In this document: in pieces, positions 17,941 through 26,372 of the stretch
Layout of the letters: the number at the start of each line of letters is the position of its first letter
How positions within the stretch are numbered: position 1 is the first letter of the stretch
Source: Variovorax paradoxus
GTDB taxonomy: Bacteria; Pseudomonadota; Gammaproteobacteria; Burkholderiales; Burkholderiaceae_C
Assembly (NCBI RefSeq): GCF_029919115.1
Contig: NZ_CP123990.1
Span: 1,240,001 to 1,304,000 of the forward strand
Direction: 5' to 3'
DNA: 64,000 nucleotides
The notes under the pieces: model-generated
Database searches by the model: none
What the model saw: only the letters and a program-made list of their open reading frames with translations
Told to the model about the DNA's origin: nothing
Program-made: the position numbers and the translations under genes

Positions 17941-18048
17941 TTGCTCCTTCCCCTCTCGGGGGAAGGTTGGGATGGGGGCAGGGCAGAGCGCCCGATGGAC
18001 ACGCTGCTTGCCCCCACCCCAGCCCTCCCCCGGAAGGGGAGGGAGCAA
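17941..18048. repeat. Large intergenic palindrome inside the efflux operon
   Basis: Arm 17941-17980 and arm 18009-18048 are 40-nt near-perfect reverse complements, with a 28-nt loop. The arms are rich in CCCCT/GGGGA runs, resembling the repeated intergenic palindromes scattered through many proteobacterial genomes. It separates the adaptor gene from the ATPase gene, so it would form a long hairpin in the operon mRNA. Confidence 0.75.
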
Positions 18049-18077
18049 TGCGCGACGACGAGCGATGAGGTTCGTCA

Positions 18078-19088
18078 TCACGGCCTGCCGTTCGAAGTCA
18101 GCTGCAGCCGCACGGTCGCCGGCATGCCGAGCCGCAGCCGGTCTTCCTTGTCGTCGACCATCACGCGTATTTCATACACGAGGCTGCTTCGCAGCTCTTC
18201 GGTCTGCACCGTCTTGGGCGTGAACTCGGCCACCGACGAGATGTAGCCCACCTTGCCAGCCACCGGCTGGTCGGGTTGGCTGTCTGTGGTCACGCTTGCC
18301 TGCTGCCCGGGGCGCACGCGGCCCAGGTTGGGTTCGGCCACATAGGCGCGCACCCACTTGGGATCGGTGATGGCCAGCGTGAAGGCCGGGCGCTGCGGCG
18401 AGGCCATATCGCCGGGTTCGAGCAGGCGGGCGCGCACCACGGCATCGATGGGCGACTTGAGCTCGGCTTCTGCCAGCTGGTGATTCATGAGCGCGAGGTC
18501 GGCGCGGGCCGATTCGAGCTGCGCCTGCGCCTGCGCGATGTCTTCCTTGCGCGGGCCGGCCACCGCGAGCTGCTGTGCCTTGCGGGCGTTGTCCAGCTGC
18601 GCCAGCGCCACCTTGCGGCGGGCCTGAGCGCTGTCGAGGTCTTGCTGGCTCACGGCGCGGCCGGCCGTGGTCTGGCCGATGGCCTGCAGGCGCGCGAGCT
18701 GCTGCTGCGCCAGGTCGGCATCGGCCTGCGCGGCGGCCACCTGGGCGCCGGCCTGCGCCAGTTCTTCGGGGCGGCTGCCGGTCTTCAGGCGCAGAAGGGC
18801 CTGCTCCTGCACGCCGATGCGCGCCTGCGACTGCGCCACGCGCAGCGCGAGCGAGCGGGTGTCGAGCTTGCCGAGCAACTGCCCGGCGCGCACACGGTCG
18901 CCTTCGCGTACGGCGAGTTCCGCCACGCGCTCATTCGCGTTGAAAGCCAGCGAGACCTGGCGCACATCGACATTGCCGTACAGCACGAGCGTGTCGGATG
19001 GCGGAGCCGAGCGATGGACGTACCACCAGCCGCCCGCCGCGGAAGCGAGCGCCACGAGGGCAACGGCGATGAGAGGTTTCTTGTTCAT
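18078..19088 (-). CDS. HlyD-family membrane fusion protein (YbhG-like)
   Basis: Periplasmic adaptor joining the inner-membrane ABC exporter to the outer-membrane channel. 336 residues: N-terminal signal anchor (PLIAVALVALASAAGGWWYV), a lipoyl/barrel-sandwich half near residue 60, a long alpha-hairpin with coiled-coil heptads (residues 85-205, for example AQAQLESARADLALMNHQL) and a C-terminal beta-barrel. The ATG at 19088 is used because the signal anchor follows it directly. It is the first gene of the operon, divergent from the TetR repressor. Confidence 0.9.
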   Translation of the reverse strand: MNKKPLIAVALVALASAAGGWWYVHRSAPPSDTLVLYGNVDVRQVSLAFNANERVAELAVREGDRVRAGQLLGKLDTRSLALRVAQSQARIGVQEQALLRLKTGSRPEELAQAGAQVAAAQADADLAQQQLARLQAIGQTTAGRAVSQQDLDSAQARRKVALAQLDNARKAQQLAVAGPRKEDIAQAQAQLESARADLALMNHQLAEAELKSPIDAVVRARLLEPGDMASPQRPAFTLAITDPKWVRAYVAEPNLGRVRPGQQASVTTDSQPDQPVAGKVGYISSVAEFTPKTVQTEELRSSLVYEIRVMVDDKEDRLRLGMPATVRLQLTSNGRP

Positions 19089-19132
19089 GAGCGGTTCCTG
19101 CCGGGTTCCAGACTTGGAGTAGCCGCATGTTA

Positions 19133-19154
19133 TCAAATTGAAATTTGAATTTGA
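19133..19154. promoter_or_regulatory. Candidate CecR-type operator between TetR gene and efflux operon
   Basis: TCAAATT-GA-AATTTGA at 19133-19148 is a perfect inverted repeat, and AATTTGA occurs again at 19148-19154. The 97-bp divergent region is strikingly AT-rich against its GC-rich surroundings. The position, 45 bp before the HlyD start and 32 bp before the TetR start, suits repression of both genes. Confidence 0.55.
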
Positions 19155-19185
19155 AGTATTTTTTCATTTCGTTTAACCTTGGGCT

Positions 19186-19908
19186 ATGGCTTCCCGCTCT
19201 TCCAGCACCCGTTCTCCCGCTCCACGCTCCACTGCCGCGCGCACCCCCCGCACCGACGGAAACGCCACCCGACTGCACATCCTCGAGACGGCAGGCCAGC
19301 TGTTCGCGGAGCGCGGCTTTGCCGAAAGCACCAGCAAAGAGATCTGCACCCGCGCCGGCACCAACATGGCCGCCGTCAACTACCACTTCGGCAGCAGGGA
19401 CGGGTTGTACGAAGCCGTGCTCATCGAGGCGCACCGCCAGCTCGTGAGCATGGACGAGCTGGTCAGCCTGGCCAGCGTGCAGGCCGACCCCCGGCTCAAG
19501 CTGCGCACCTTTCTCACGCACCTGATGGAGATGGGCAGCCAGCCCAAGGCGCCCTGGGGATTCCGCGTGGTGCTGCGCGAGGCGCTGTCGCCTTCACCGG
19601 CGCTGCCGGTGATGGTGCGCCAGGCGGTGCTTCCCAAGGCCAAGCTGATCCGCGGCCTGATCGGCGGCATCATGGGCCTGCCGGACGATCATCCCTCGGT
19701 GCAGCGGGCCATGCTTTTCGTGGTGCTGCCCTGCATCGTGATGACGGTCGCCCCGAAGGACTTGCGCAACGAAGTGCTGCCGGCGCTGAAGAACGCCGAA
19801 GGCCTGGCGGACGACCTGATGCGATACGTTTTCGCCGGCCTCGATGCCGTCGCGAAGGAAGCGAAGGCCGCAACGCCCGCCGCTGCTACAGCTGGAAAGC
19901 GACGGTAA
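19186..19908 (+). CDS. TetR-family repressor (CecR/YbiH-like)
   Basis: 240 residues. An Arg/Ser/Pro-rich tail of about 22 residues precedes a TetR helix-turn-helix (GFAESTSKEICTRAGTNMAA then VNYHFGSRDGLYEAV), followed by an all-helical ligand domain like the CecR (DUF1956) C-terminus. In Escherichia coli CecR is linked to the ybhGFSR exporter and affects drug sensitivity; here the same exporter genes lie divergently, with an AT-rich palindrome between. The 3' end overlaps the convergent cardiolipin synthase by 23 bp. Confidence 0.88.
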   Translation: MASRSSSTRSPAPRSTAARTPRTDGNATRLHILETAGQLFAERGFAESTSKEICTRAGTNMAAVNYHFGSRDGLYEAVLIEAHRQLVSMDELVSLASVQADPRLKLRTFLTHLMEMGSQPKAPWGFRVVLREALSPSPALPVMVRQAVLPKAKLIRGLIGGIMGLPDDHPSVQRAMLFVVLPCIVMTVAPKDLRNEVLPALKNAEGLADDLMRYVFAGLDAVAKEAKAATPAAATAGKRR

Positions 19909-21265
19909 GCAGCAGCCCCTCGGCCACGTCGCGCAAGAGGCCCGGCCGCCGCGCGCGATAGGGTTCGCCGGCGGAAGCCGTGGTTTCGATCCACTCGGCC
20001 AGCCAGTCGATTTCATGCGGGCCGTAGAACACCACGGCCGCCTCGTGGTTGAGCAGCAGGCTGCGCAGGTCGAGGTTGATCGATCCGCACATGGCCAGTT
20101 CGTTGTCGACCACCACTGCCTTGGCATGCGCCATGAAGGGCAGCATGCGAAAGCTCACGCCCGCGCGGGCCAGGTCGCGCATGGCGCGTGCGCGCACGAA
20201 ATCCGCCAGGCGGTGATTCGACTGCGCGGGCATGGCGATGGTGACCTGCACGCCGCGCCGCGCGGCAAGCCGCAGCGCATCGCGCAGCCCGTCGCCGGGC
20301 ACGAAGTAGGGCGTGATGGCAAGCACGCGGTGCTCGGCCCGAAAGCACGCATCGATCAGCAGCGCATGGGCGGTGTCTTCGGTCTGGTCCGGGCCGCTCG
20401 GCAGGAACTGCGCCATGGCGCAGCCTGGACCTTCCTCCACATCTTCGGCCGTGATGGCGCGTGCCTTGCGGCCACGCACCGAGCTCCAGTCATGGTCGAA
20501 CTGACGGGCCGCCGCGGCAGCCACGCTGCCGCGCAGGTCGAACGAAAGATCGTGCCAGGCCTGGGGGTGCCTTTCGTTGCCGGTGAAGTATTCGCCCGCC
20601 AGGTTGCGCCCGCCCGACCACAGCCAGCCGTCGTCGGCAATGGTGCACTTGCGGTGGTTGCGCAGGTTGCGCGGGCCGATGCGGCGCAGGCTGAAGAAGG
20701 GGCGAAACACCGCAATCTCGCCGCCCGCCGACCGCAGCATTTCGAAGTGGCGGCGCGGCAGCGTGAGCGCGCCAAAACCGTCGAGCAGTACGCGCACCTT
20801 GATGCCTTCGCGCGCGCGCTGCGCCAACCGCTCGATGACAGCGCGGCCCATGGCGTCGTCGCCGATGATGAAGGTGCACACATCGATCCGCTCGCGCGCA
20901 CCGTCGATCACCTGCCAGAGCGCCTCGCGCGCGGCCTCGCCGTCGGCATGCAGGCGGATTGCGCAGCGCCCGGGCGGCGCAAGGCCGAAGCTCTCGATCA
21001 GGTCGGCCGCCCAGTGCCCCGGCGGCACCGAGCGCGGCGGCCGCGGCGAGCCCGCCGGGCGCAGCTTGCGCTGACCGAACAGCAGGTAGGCCGGCAGGAT
21101 CAGGTAGGGCATGAGCACCAGCCCCATGACCCAGGCAATGGCGGTGGTGGGCGCGCGTTGTTCGCGGCGCGCGCGGGTGGTCAGTATGTAGACCAGCAGC
21201 GCGAAGGTGACGACAAGAAAATGCTGTGACGGTGAAGGCAGCCAGTCGAAGCTCGTGTTCGGCAT
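19886..21265 (-). CDS. cls: Cardiolipin synthase (phospholipase D family)
   Basis: Condenses two phosphatidylglycerols into cardiolipin and glycerol at the inner membrane. 459 residues with two N-terminal membrane helices (HFLVVTFALLVYILTT and AIAWVMGLVLMPYLILPAYL) and two HKD phosphodiesterase motifs: NHRKCTIADDGWLWSGGRN and AHAKAVVVDNELAMCGSINL, both complete (HxKx4D). Length fits ClsA-type enzymes. Stands alone; the downstream end overlaps the TetR gene by 23 bp. Confidence 0.92.
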   Translation of the reverse strand: MPNTSFDWLPSPSQHFLVVTFALLVYILTTRARREQRAPTTAIAWVMGLVLMPYLILPAYLLFGQRKLRPAGSPRPPRSVPPGHWAADLIESFGLAPPGRCAIRLHADGEAAREALWQVIDGARERIDVCTFIIGDDAMGRAVIERLAQRAREGIKVRVLLDGFGALTLPRRHFEMLRSAGGEIAVFRPFFSLRRIGPRNLRNHRKCTIADDGWLWSGGRNLAGEYFTGNERHPQAWHDLSFDLRGSVAAAAARQFDHDWSSVRGRKARAITAEDVEEGPGCAMAQFLPSGPDQTEDTAHALLIDACFRAEHRVLAITPYFVPGDGLRDALRLAARRGVQVTIAMPAQSNHRLADFVRARAMRDLARAGVSFRMLPFMAHAKAVVVDNELAMCGSINLDLRSLLLNHEAAVVFYGPHEIDWLAEWIETTASAGEPYRARRPGLLRDVAEGLLLTVAFQL

Positions 21266-21305
21266 GCGGCAATGATGCCTGAGGACCGGGTGCCGCCGCC
21301 AGCGA

Positions 21306-21980
21306 TCAGCGGGGCATCAAAAACGAGGCCACGTCGCGCCCCTCCGAGGCGAGAAAGCGCATCATCGGCTCGACCACCGTCCGCACCGCGGGCCGCTCGC
21401 CCATGCGGCTGCGCCAGGCCAGCAGCCGCGGTGTGGCCCCGGTCATGCGGGCACCCTTGCGGTCGGCAAAGATGCAGGCCATGTAGAAGGCGATGTCGGC
21501 AAAGGAATACGGGCCGGCGAGGTATTCGCGAGTGGCCAGCAGGCCTTCCATCTCGTCGTAGAAGCGCGTGCAGGCGGCGCAGGCTGCAACGGCCGGGGCG
21601 CTCTGCATGTCGTGCTGCAGGCCGAAGAGCCTGATCACGTTGGGGAAGAAGACCTCGTCGGACTTCTGCTCCAGTTGCCGCGCGCGGGCCCGGTCGGCAA
21701 TGCCCTGGGGCCACAGCGCGAGGTGCGCGGGGCCCGGGTAGCGGTCTTCGAGGTATTCGAAGATCTGCGTCGAGTCGAACAGCTCGACTTGGTCGTCGAT
21801 GAGCACCGGCACCTGCTGCTTGACGGGGTTCACGCGCAGCACCTCGGGGTGCTTGGGCTCGTAGGCGTCGTCCTTGGTGAACGGCACCATCACCAGTTCG
21901 AATTCGATGCCTTTTTCGAGCGCGGCGATCTGCACCTTCGCGCCGAACATGCTGAGGGGGCCTGAGTAGATGGTCGTCAT
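21306..21980 (-). CDS. Glutathione S-transferase family protein
   Basis: 224 residues. The N-terminal thioredoxin-like half shows SGPLSMFGAKVQIAALEKG, the cis-Pro motif KQQVPVLID and the glutathione-binding FDSTQIFEYLEDRYP; a helical C-terminal domain follows with the AGPYSFADIAFYMA capping-box motif. The start is the ATG at 21980; a long upstream frame runs antisense-free into the MetE gene and is not family-like. It lies downstream of the core-MetE gene on the same strand with a hairpin between them. Substrate not predictable. Confidence 0.9.
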   Translation of the reverse strand: MTTIYSGPLSMFGAKVQIAALEKGIEFELVMVPFTKDDAYEPKHPEVLRVNPVKQQVPVLIDDQVELFDSTQIFEYLEDRYPGPAHLALWPQGIADRARARQLEQKSDEVFFPNVIRLFGLQHDMQSAPAVAACAACTRFYDEMEGLLATREYLAGPYSFADIAFYMACIFADRKGARMTGATPRLLAWRSRMGERPAVRTVVEPMMRFLASEGRDVASFLMPR

Positions 21981-22009
21981 GTTGCCAATTTGACCAGAAG
22001 AGGCGCTCG

Positions 22010-22028
22010 GGCCCCCGCCAAGGGGGCC
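22010..22028. terminator. GC-rich hairpin after core-MetE gene
   Basis: GGCCCCC at 22010-22016 pairs with GGGGGCC at 22022-22028 around a 5-nt loop, just downstream of the core-MetE stop on the minus strand. No T tract follows, so it may only slow transcription into the GST gene. Confidence 0.4.
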
Positions 22029-22036
22029 GCGTTGTT

Positions 22037-23158
22037 TCAGGTCGAGCCCCACACCTCTTGCGCCGTCTCGACCACCAGGCGCAGCTTGTTGCGTTGCGCT
22101 TCCACCGCAATGTTGTTGCCGTGCACCGTGCTCGAGAAGCCGCACTGCGGCGACAGTGCGAGCTGTTCGAGCGGCGCGTACTTGGCGGCGTCCTCGATGC
22201 GGCGCTTGAGCTCGTCCTTGTCTTCCATCTCGCCGAACTTGGTGGTCACGAGGCCCAGCACCACGGTCTTGCCCTTGGGCAGGTAGCGCAGTGGCTTGAA
22301 GTCGCCCGAACGCGCGTCGTCGTATTCCATGAAGTAGGCGTCCAGGTCCATCTCCTTCAAGAGCGCCTCGGCCACGGGCTCGTAGTTGCCCGCCGCGGCG
22401 TGCGTGCTCTTGAAGTTGCCGCGGCACAGGTGCATGGCCAGCAGCATGCCCGGCGGCTTCTGCGCCACCACCTTGTTGATGAAGGCCGCGTAGCGGTGCG
22501 GCAGCTCGTTCGGGTCGTCGCCGCGCTTGCGTGCGGCTTCGCGCATGTGCTCATCGCACAGGTACGCCAGGTTGGTGTCGTCCATCTGCACGTAGGTGCA
22601 GCCGGCAGCGGCCAGCGAGCGCAGTTCGTCGCCATAGGCCTTGGCCACGTCGTCGTAGAACACGGGGTCGAGCTCTGGATACGCGTCCTTGCTGATGCCG
22701 GCACGCCCGCCGCGAAAGTGCAGCATCGTCGGCGAGGGAATGGTCACCTTCGGCGTGCGGCCCGCGGACACCTGGCTCTTCAGGTATTGGAAGTCGGCCA
22801 GCTGGATGTCCTTGACGTGGCGCACCTTGTCGATCACGCGCATTGCGGGCGGCGCGAGTTCCTCGGTGCCGTCGGGCTTGCGGATGGTGACCGGAATGTC
22901 GGTCTTCACGCCACCGAGCTGGTCGAGAAAGTCGATGTGGAAATACGTGCGGCGGAACTCGCCGTCGGTGATGCTCTTCAGGCCGATGTCTTCCTGGAAC
23001 TTGACGATCTCGGTGATGGCCTTGTCTTCGACCTTGCGCAGTTGCTCGGGCGTGATCTCGCCCTTGGCGTTTTGCTCGCGTGCTTCGAGCAGGTATTTGG
23101 GACGCAGAAAACTGCCGACGTGGTCATAGCGGGCGGGCAGGGCGGCGTGCTGGGACAT
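22037..23158 (-). CDS. Core-MetE (cobalamin-independent methionine synthase-like) methyltransferase
   Basis: 373 residues equal to the catalytic C-terminal barrel of MetE only, as in YxjG/YxjH-type proteins. Zinc ligands are present: H243 and C245 (MHLCRGNF), E279 (FMEYDD) and C339 (SPQCGFSS), plus the DGEFRR loop at residues 65-70. Such proteins move a methyl group to a thiol, usually homocysteine; the methyl donor of the short forms varies and is often unknown. The ATG at 23158 is used. It is divergent from a Rieske demethylase, with two TGTATACA sites in the shared region, so the two may be co-regulated. Confidence 0.85.
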   Translation of the reverse strand: MSQHAALPARYDHVGSFLRPKYLLEAREQNAKGEITPEQLRKVEDKAITEIVKFQEDIGLKSITDGEFRRTYFHIDFLDQLGGVKTDIPVTIRKPDGTEELAPPAMRVIDKVRHVKDIQLADFQYLKSQVSAGRTPKVTIPSPTMLHFRGGRAGISKDAYPELDPVFYDDVAKAYGDELRSLAAAGCTYVQMDDTNLAYLCDEHMREAARKRGDDPNELPHRYAAFINKVVAQKPPGMLLAMHLCRGNFKSTHAAAGNYEPVAEALLKEMDLDAYFMEYDDARSGDFKPLRYLPKGKTVVLGLVTTKFGEMEDKDELKRRIEDAAKYAPLEQLALSPQCGFSSTVHGNNIAVEAQRNKLRLVVETAQEVWGST

Positions 23159-23221
23159 TGAATATCTCCGTCGTGGCTGTAAACGAATCGAGCATCGTAT
23201 CGCCTTGGAAACTTGGACGCC

Positions 23222-23293
23222 TGTATACATCAATCTACGTGTTTACCCTGAATTTGCTGATTTTCAGTGGAATTTTTCTATTTTCTGTATACA
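23222..23293. promoter_or_regulatory. AT-rich divergent control region with two TGTATACA sites
   Basis: TGTATACA occurs at 23222-23229 and 23286-23293, both inside the longer shared string CTGTATACAT. The sites are 64 bp apart, one facing each gene; the second is 10 bp before the Rieske start. The palindrome suits a GntR/FCD dimer, and such a regulator is encoded directly after the Rieske gene. Surrounding DNA is AT-rich compared with neighbouring genes. Binding is inferred. Confidence 0.6.
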
Positions 23294-23303
23294 TTGAGTA
23301 TTC

Positions 23304-24410
23304 ATGAAGACGCCAAAGCCCACTTTCCCGCTGAACGCCTGGTATGCCGCCGCTTACGACGTCGAAGTGCGTCACGCGCTGCTGCCGCGCACCATCTGCA
23401 ATGAAAAACTGGTGATGTTCCGCCGCACCGACGGCCAGGTCGCCGCGCTCGAAGATGCCTGCTGGCACCGGCTGATGCCGCTGTCGCTCGGCAAGCTCGA
23501 AGGCGACGAGGTGGTGTGCGGCTATCACGGCCTGGTCTACAACAGCCAAGGCCGCTGCACCCACATGCCCAGCCAGGAAACGCTCAATCCCTCGGCCTGC
23601 GTGCGCAGCTTTCCGGTGGTGGAGAAGCACCGCTTCGTCTGGATCTGGCCCGGCGATCCGGCCAAGGCCGATCCGGCGTTGGTGCCCGACATGCACTGGA
23701 ACGACGACCCGGCCTGGGCCGGCGACGGCAAGATGATTCGCGTGGCGTGCGACTACCGCCTGGTGGTCGACAACCTCATGGACCTGACGCATGAGACTTT
23801 CGTGCACGGCTCTTCCATCGGCAACCGCGAAGTGGCCGAGGCCCCCTTCGTTGCCACGCACGGCGACCGTTCGGCCACAGTGACGCGCTGGATGGAAAAC
23901 ATCGACCCGCCGCCGTTCTGGGGCGGCCAGATCCGCCATGCACGCAGCTACTTCGGCAAGGTGGACCGCTGGCAGATCATCCGCTTCGAAGGGCCATGCA
24001 CCGTGAACATCGACGTCGGTGTGGCCGAGGCGGGCAGCGGCGCGGTGCCGAAGGACGGCAACCCCGGCGACCGCAGCAGGGGCGTGAACGGCTATGTGCT
24101 GAACACCATCACGCCCGAGACGGACAAGACCTGCCTCTACTTCTGGGCCTTTGCGCGCAACTATTGCCTGGGCGAACAGCGGCTCACGCACGAGCTGCGC
24201 GAAGGCGTGGCCGGCATCTTCCGCGAGGACGAGATCGTGCTCGAGGCGCAGCAGAAGGCGATGGACGAGCGGCCGGACCACCAGTTCTACAACCTCAACA
24301 TCGACGCCGGTTCGATGTGGGCGCGGCGCCTGATCGACCGGATGATCGACAAGGAAAAGCCCGCGCGCGCCGCGATTCCGATCCGCCCCGCCGAGAAGCA
24401 GGCCGCATGA
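23304..24410 (+). CDS. Rieske oxygenase, vanillate O-demethylase-like (VanA type)
   Basis: Catalytic subunit of a two-component Rieske non-heme iron oxygenase. 368 residues: Rieske cluster ligands C53, H55, C72, H75 (CWH and CGYH) and mononuclear iron-site motif N157, D160, H163, H168 ([13 protein letters not shown]). This layout and length match VanA-type O-demethylases, which release formaldehyde from aryl methyl ethers, and related N-demethylases. Next genes are a GntR regulator (4-bp ATGA overlap) and a VanB-like reductase. The exact substrate is open. Confidence 0.9.
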   Translation: MKTPKPTFPLNAWYAAAYDVEVRHALLPRTICNEKLVMFRRTDGQVAALEDACWHRLMPLSLGKLEGDEVVCGYHGLVYNSQGRCTHMPSQETLNPSACVRSFPVVEKHRFVWIWPGDPAKADPALVPDMHWNDDPAWAGDGKMIRVACDYRLVVDNLMDLTHETFVHGSSIGNREVAEAPFVATHGDRSATVTRWMENIDPPPFWGGQIRHARSYFGKVDRWQIIRFEGPCTVNIDVGVAEAGSGAVPKDGNPGDRSRGVNGYVLNTITPETDKTCLYFWAFARNYCLGEQRLTHELREGVAGIFREDEIVLEAQQKAMDERPDHQFYNLNIDAGSMWARRLIDRMIDKEKPARAAIPIRPAEKQAA

Positions 24411-25189
24411 AGGCCGCGGCCACTTCCCCTGTATCGCCTATCGAAGCCGGCGACGGCGGCAGCTCGCAGGCCGTGAAGGCGCAGCTGCGCTTGCGCGAAA
24501 TGATTTTGGCCGGCGAACTGCCGGGCGGTGCGCGCATTGCAGAGGTGGCCATCTCCGAGCAGCTCGGCGTTTCGCGCACGCCGGTGCGCAGCGCGCTCAT
24601 GCGGCTGGAGCAAGAAGGCCTGCTCGAGGCGCTGCCCAACGGCGGCTATGCGGTGCGTACGTTTTCCGAACGCGACGTGGCCGATGCCATCGAGCTGCGC
24701 GGCACGCTCGAAGGCCTGGTGGCGCGGCTTGCGGCCGAGCGCGGCGCGGCGCCGGTGGTGCTGCGCGAGGCGCGTGCCTGCCTGGCACGCATCGACGAAC
24801 TGCTGCGCGAACCCGCGCTCGACGATGCGGCGTTTTCGCGCTACGTCACGCACAACGAGAAGTTTCATTCGCTGCTGTGCGAAATGGCGGCAAGCCCGGT
24901 CATTGCGCAGCAGCTCGACCGCGTGATCAACCTGCCCTTCGCATCGCCTTCGGGCTTTGTCGTCGTGCAGGCCAATTCGCCCGCCGCGCGCGACATGCTC
25001 GTCATTGCGCAAGACCAGCACTTGCAGGTGCTCGACGCCATCGAGGCCGGCGAGGGCTCGCGCGCCGAGGCGCTGATGCGCGAGCACAGCCGCATTGCGC
25101 GCCGCAACCTGCGCGAGGCGCTGCACGGCACCCCCGGCGCCGAGCGGCGTGCGCTGCCCGGCGTGCAGTTGATCCGCCGGCGCGGCTGA
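24407..25189 (+). CDS. GntR/FCD-family regulator (VanR-like)
   Basis: 260 residues: GntR winged helix (residues 25-90, with [20 protein letters not shown] then [11 protein letters not shown]) and an FCD helical domain with the His/Asp metal-site residues expected ([25 protein letters not shown]). The ATG at 24407 overlaps the Rieske stop. Related VanR proteins repress vanAB until vanillate binds. Likely sites are the two TGTATACA palindromes upstream of the operon, giving feedback on its own transcript. Confidence 0.88.
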   Translation: MKAAATSPVSPIEAGDGGSSQAVKAQLRLREMILAGELPGGARIAEVAISEQLGVSRTPVRSALMRLEQEGLLEALPNGGYAVRTFSERDVADAIELRGTLEGLVARLAAERGAAPVVLREARACLARIDELLREPALDDAAFSRYVTHNEKFHSLLCEMAASPVIAQQLDRVINLPFASPSGFVVVQANSPAARDMLVIAQDQHLQVLDAIEAGEGSRAEALMREHSRIARRNLREALHGTPGAERRALPGVQLIRRRG

Positions 25190-25230
25190 GCGAGCGGCTT
25201 TCTCTTCCTTTTTCCTGTTGGTGTCCCCCG

Positions 25231-26217
25231 ATGAAAAGCGATCTTCAATGGATGCAGGCGCAGGTCGTTGCGCTGCGCGACGTCACGCCCACGGTGCGCG
25301 AGTTCGAACTTCGGCCGGAGCCGGGCTTTGCCGCCACCTACGACCCCGGTTCGCACCTGCAGGTGCAGGTGATGACGGCACAGGGCAAGCTGCAGACACG
25401 CTCTTACTCGCTGGTGGGCGAGGGCGACGGCCAGTGCTGGCGCATTGCCGTGAAGCGGCTCGACGACGGCCGGGGCGGCTCGCTCGCGATGTGGCGCCTC
25501 GCCGTGGGCGACCGGCTGCAGGTGAGCGCCCCGCAGAATCACTTTCCCCTGGCCACCAGCGCACCGGGCTACCTGCTGGTGGCCGGCGGCATCGGCATTA
25601 CGCCTCTGGTGCTGATGGCCGAGCGCCTGGGCGACCATGCGCGGCGCACCGGTGTGCCCGTGAAGATGCTCTATGGCGCGCGCCATGCCGGAGAGTTCGC
25701 TTACCTCGACCGGTTGCGCCAAGCGTTGGGCGATGGCGTTGCGGCGCATGAAGGCGCCGCACCCATCGACTTTGCAGCGGCCATCGCCGAGTTGCCGCAA
25801 GGCGGCCAGCTCTACACCTGCGGCCCGGTGCCCATGCTCGAAGCCGTCAAGCGCGCCTGGCAAGCCGCGGGCCGCGCCCCGGCGGACCTGCGCTTCGAAA
25901 CCTTCGGCAGCAGCGGGCGCCTTGCGACGCAGGCTTTTACGGTGCGCATTCCGCGGCACGACCTGGCGATTACCGTGCCGGCCGATTGCACCTTGCTCGA
26001 AGCGCTGGACGCCGCCGGCGTGGAAACCCTCTCGGACTGCAAGCGCGGCGAGTGCGGCTTGTGCGCCATGGACGTGCTCGCCGTCGACGGAGAGGTCGAC
26101 CACCGCGACGTGTTCCTGAGCGAACACGAGAAGCAGGCGGCCACTCGCATTTGCGCCTGCGTGTCGCGTGCCGTGGGCACCCTCACGCTCGACTCTTCGT
26201 ACCGGCCCGACAGCTGA
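25231..26217 (+). CDS. VanB-like oxygenase reductase (FMN/NAD and [2Fe-2S])
   Basis: Electron-transfer partner of the Rieske oxygenase. 328 residues in class IA order: flavin-binding barrel (QTRSYSLVGEG, residues about 50-60), NAD domain (LLVAGGIGITPL near 115) and C-terminal plant-type ferredoxin with cluster Cys C270, C275, C278 (CKRGECGLC) and a fourth in ICACV. It follows the regulator by 41 bp. The ATG at 25231 is chosen because the family N-terminus begins there. NADH to FMN to [2Fe-2S] to the Rieske centre is the expected path. Confidence 0.92.
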   Translation: MKSDLQWMQAQVVALRDVTPTVREFELRPEPGFAATYDPGSHLQVQVMTAQGKLQTRSYSLVGEGDGQCWRIAVKRLDDGRGGSLAMWRLAVGDRLQVSAPQNHFPLATSAPGYLLVAGGIGITPLVLMAERLGDHARRTGVPVKMLYGARHAGEFAYLDRLRQALGDGVAAHEGAAPIDFAAAIAELPQGGQLYTCGPVPMLEAVKRAWQAAGRAPADLRFETFGSSGRLATQAFTVRIPRHDLAITVPADCTLLEALDAAGVETLSDCKRGECGLCAMDVLAVDGEVDHRDVFLSEHEKQAATRICACVSRAVGTLTLDSSYRPDS

Positions 26218-26224
26218 AAACCCG

Positions 26225-26243
26225 CTGCGCGATCATCGCGCAG
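26225..26243. repeat. 19-bp perfect palindrome after the reductase gene
   Basis: CTGCGCGATCATCGCGCAG starts 8 bp after the reductase stop, followed by TTCATTTGTTC. TCATCGCGCA recurs at 26253. It could be a weak terminator or an operator for the following ABC transporter genes. Confidence 0.5.
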
Positions 26244-26372
26244 TTCATTTGTTCATCGCGCAACAAAGCCCCGCGTCCGAGGCGGAGTAGGTGATTGCCT
26301 GCTCCGCCGCATGTTGCAAAGTGTTGAAAAATAGCCCGGTATTTCGCATTCGTCCTTCAAGGAAAAAACTTC

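Noticed and set aside
23159..23303. Possible SAM or methionine riboswitch before core-MetE
   Set aside because: The 145-bp region is AT-rich with two TGTATACA sites, but I could not find the conserved stems of an S-box or a terminator switch.
23996..24406. Fusion of an extra N-terminal segment to the VanR-like regulator
   Set aside because: The upstream frame overlaps the Rieske gene out of frame; the regulator starts at the overlapping ATG at 24407.
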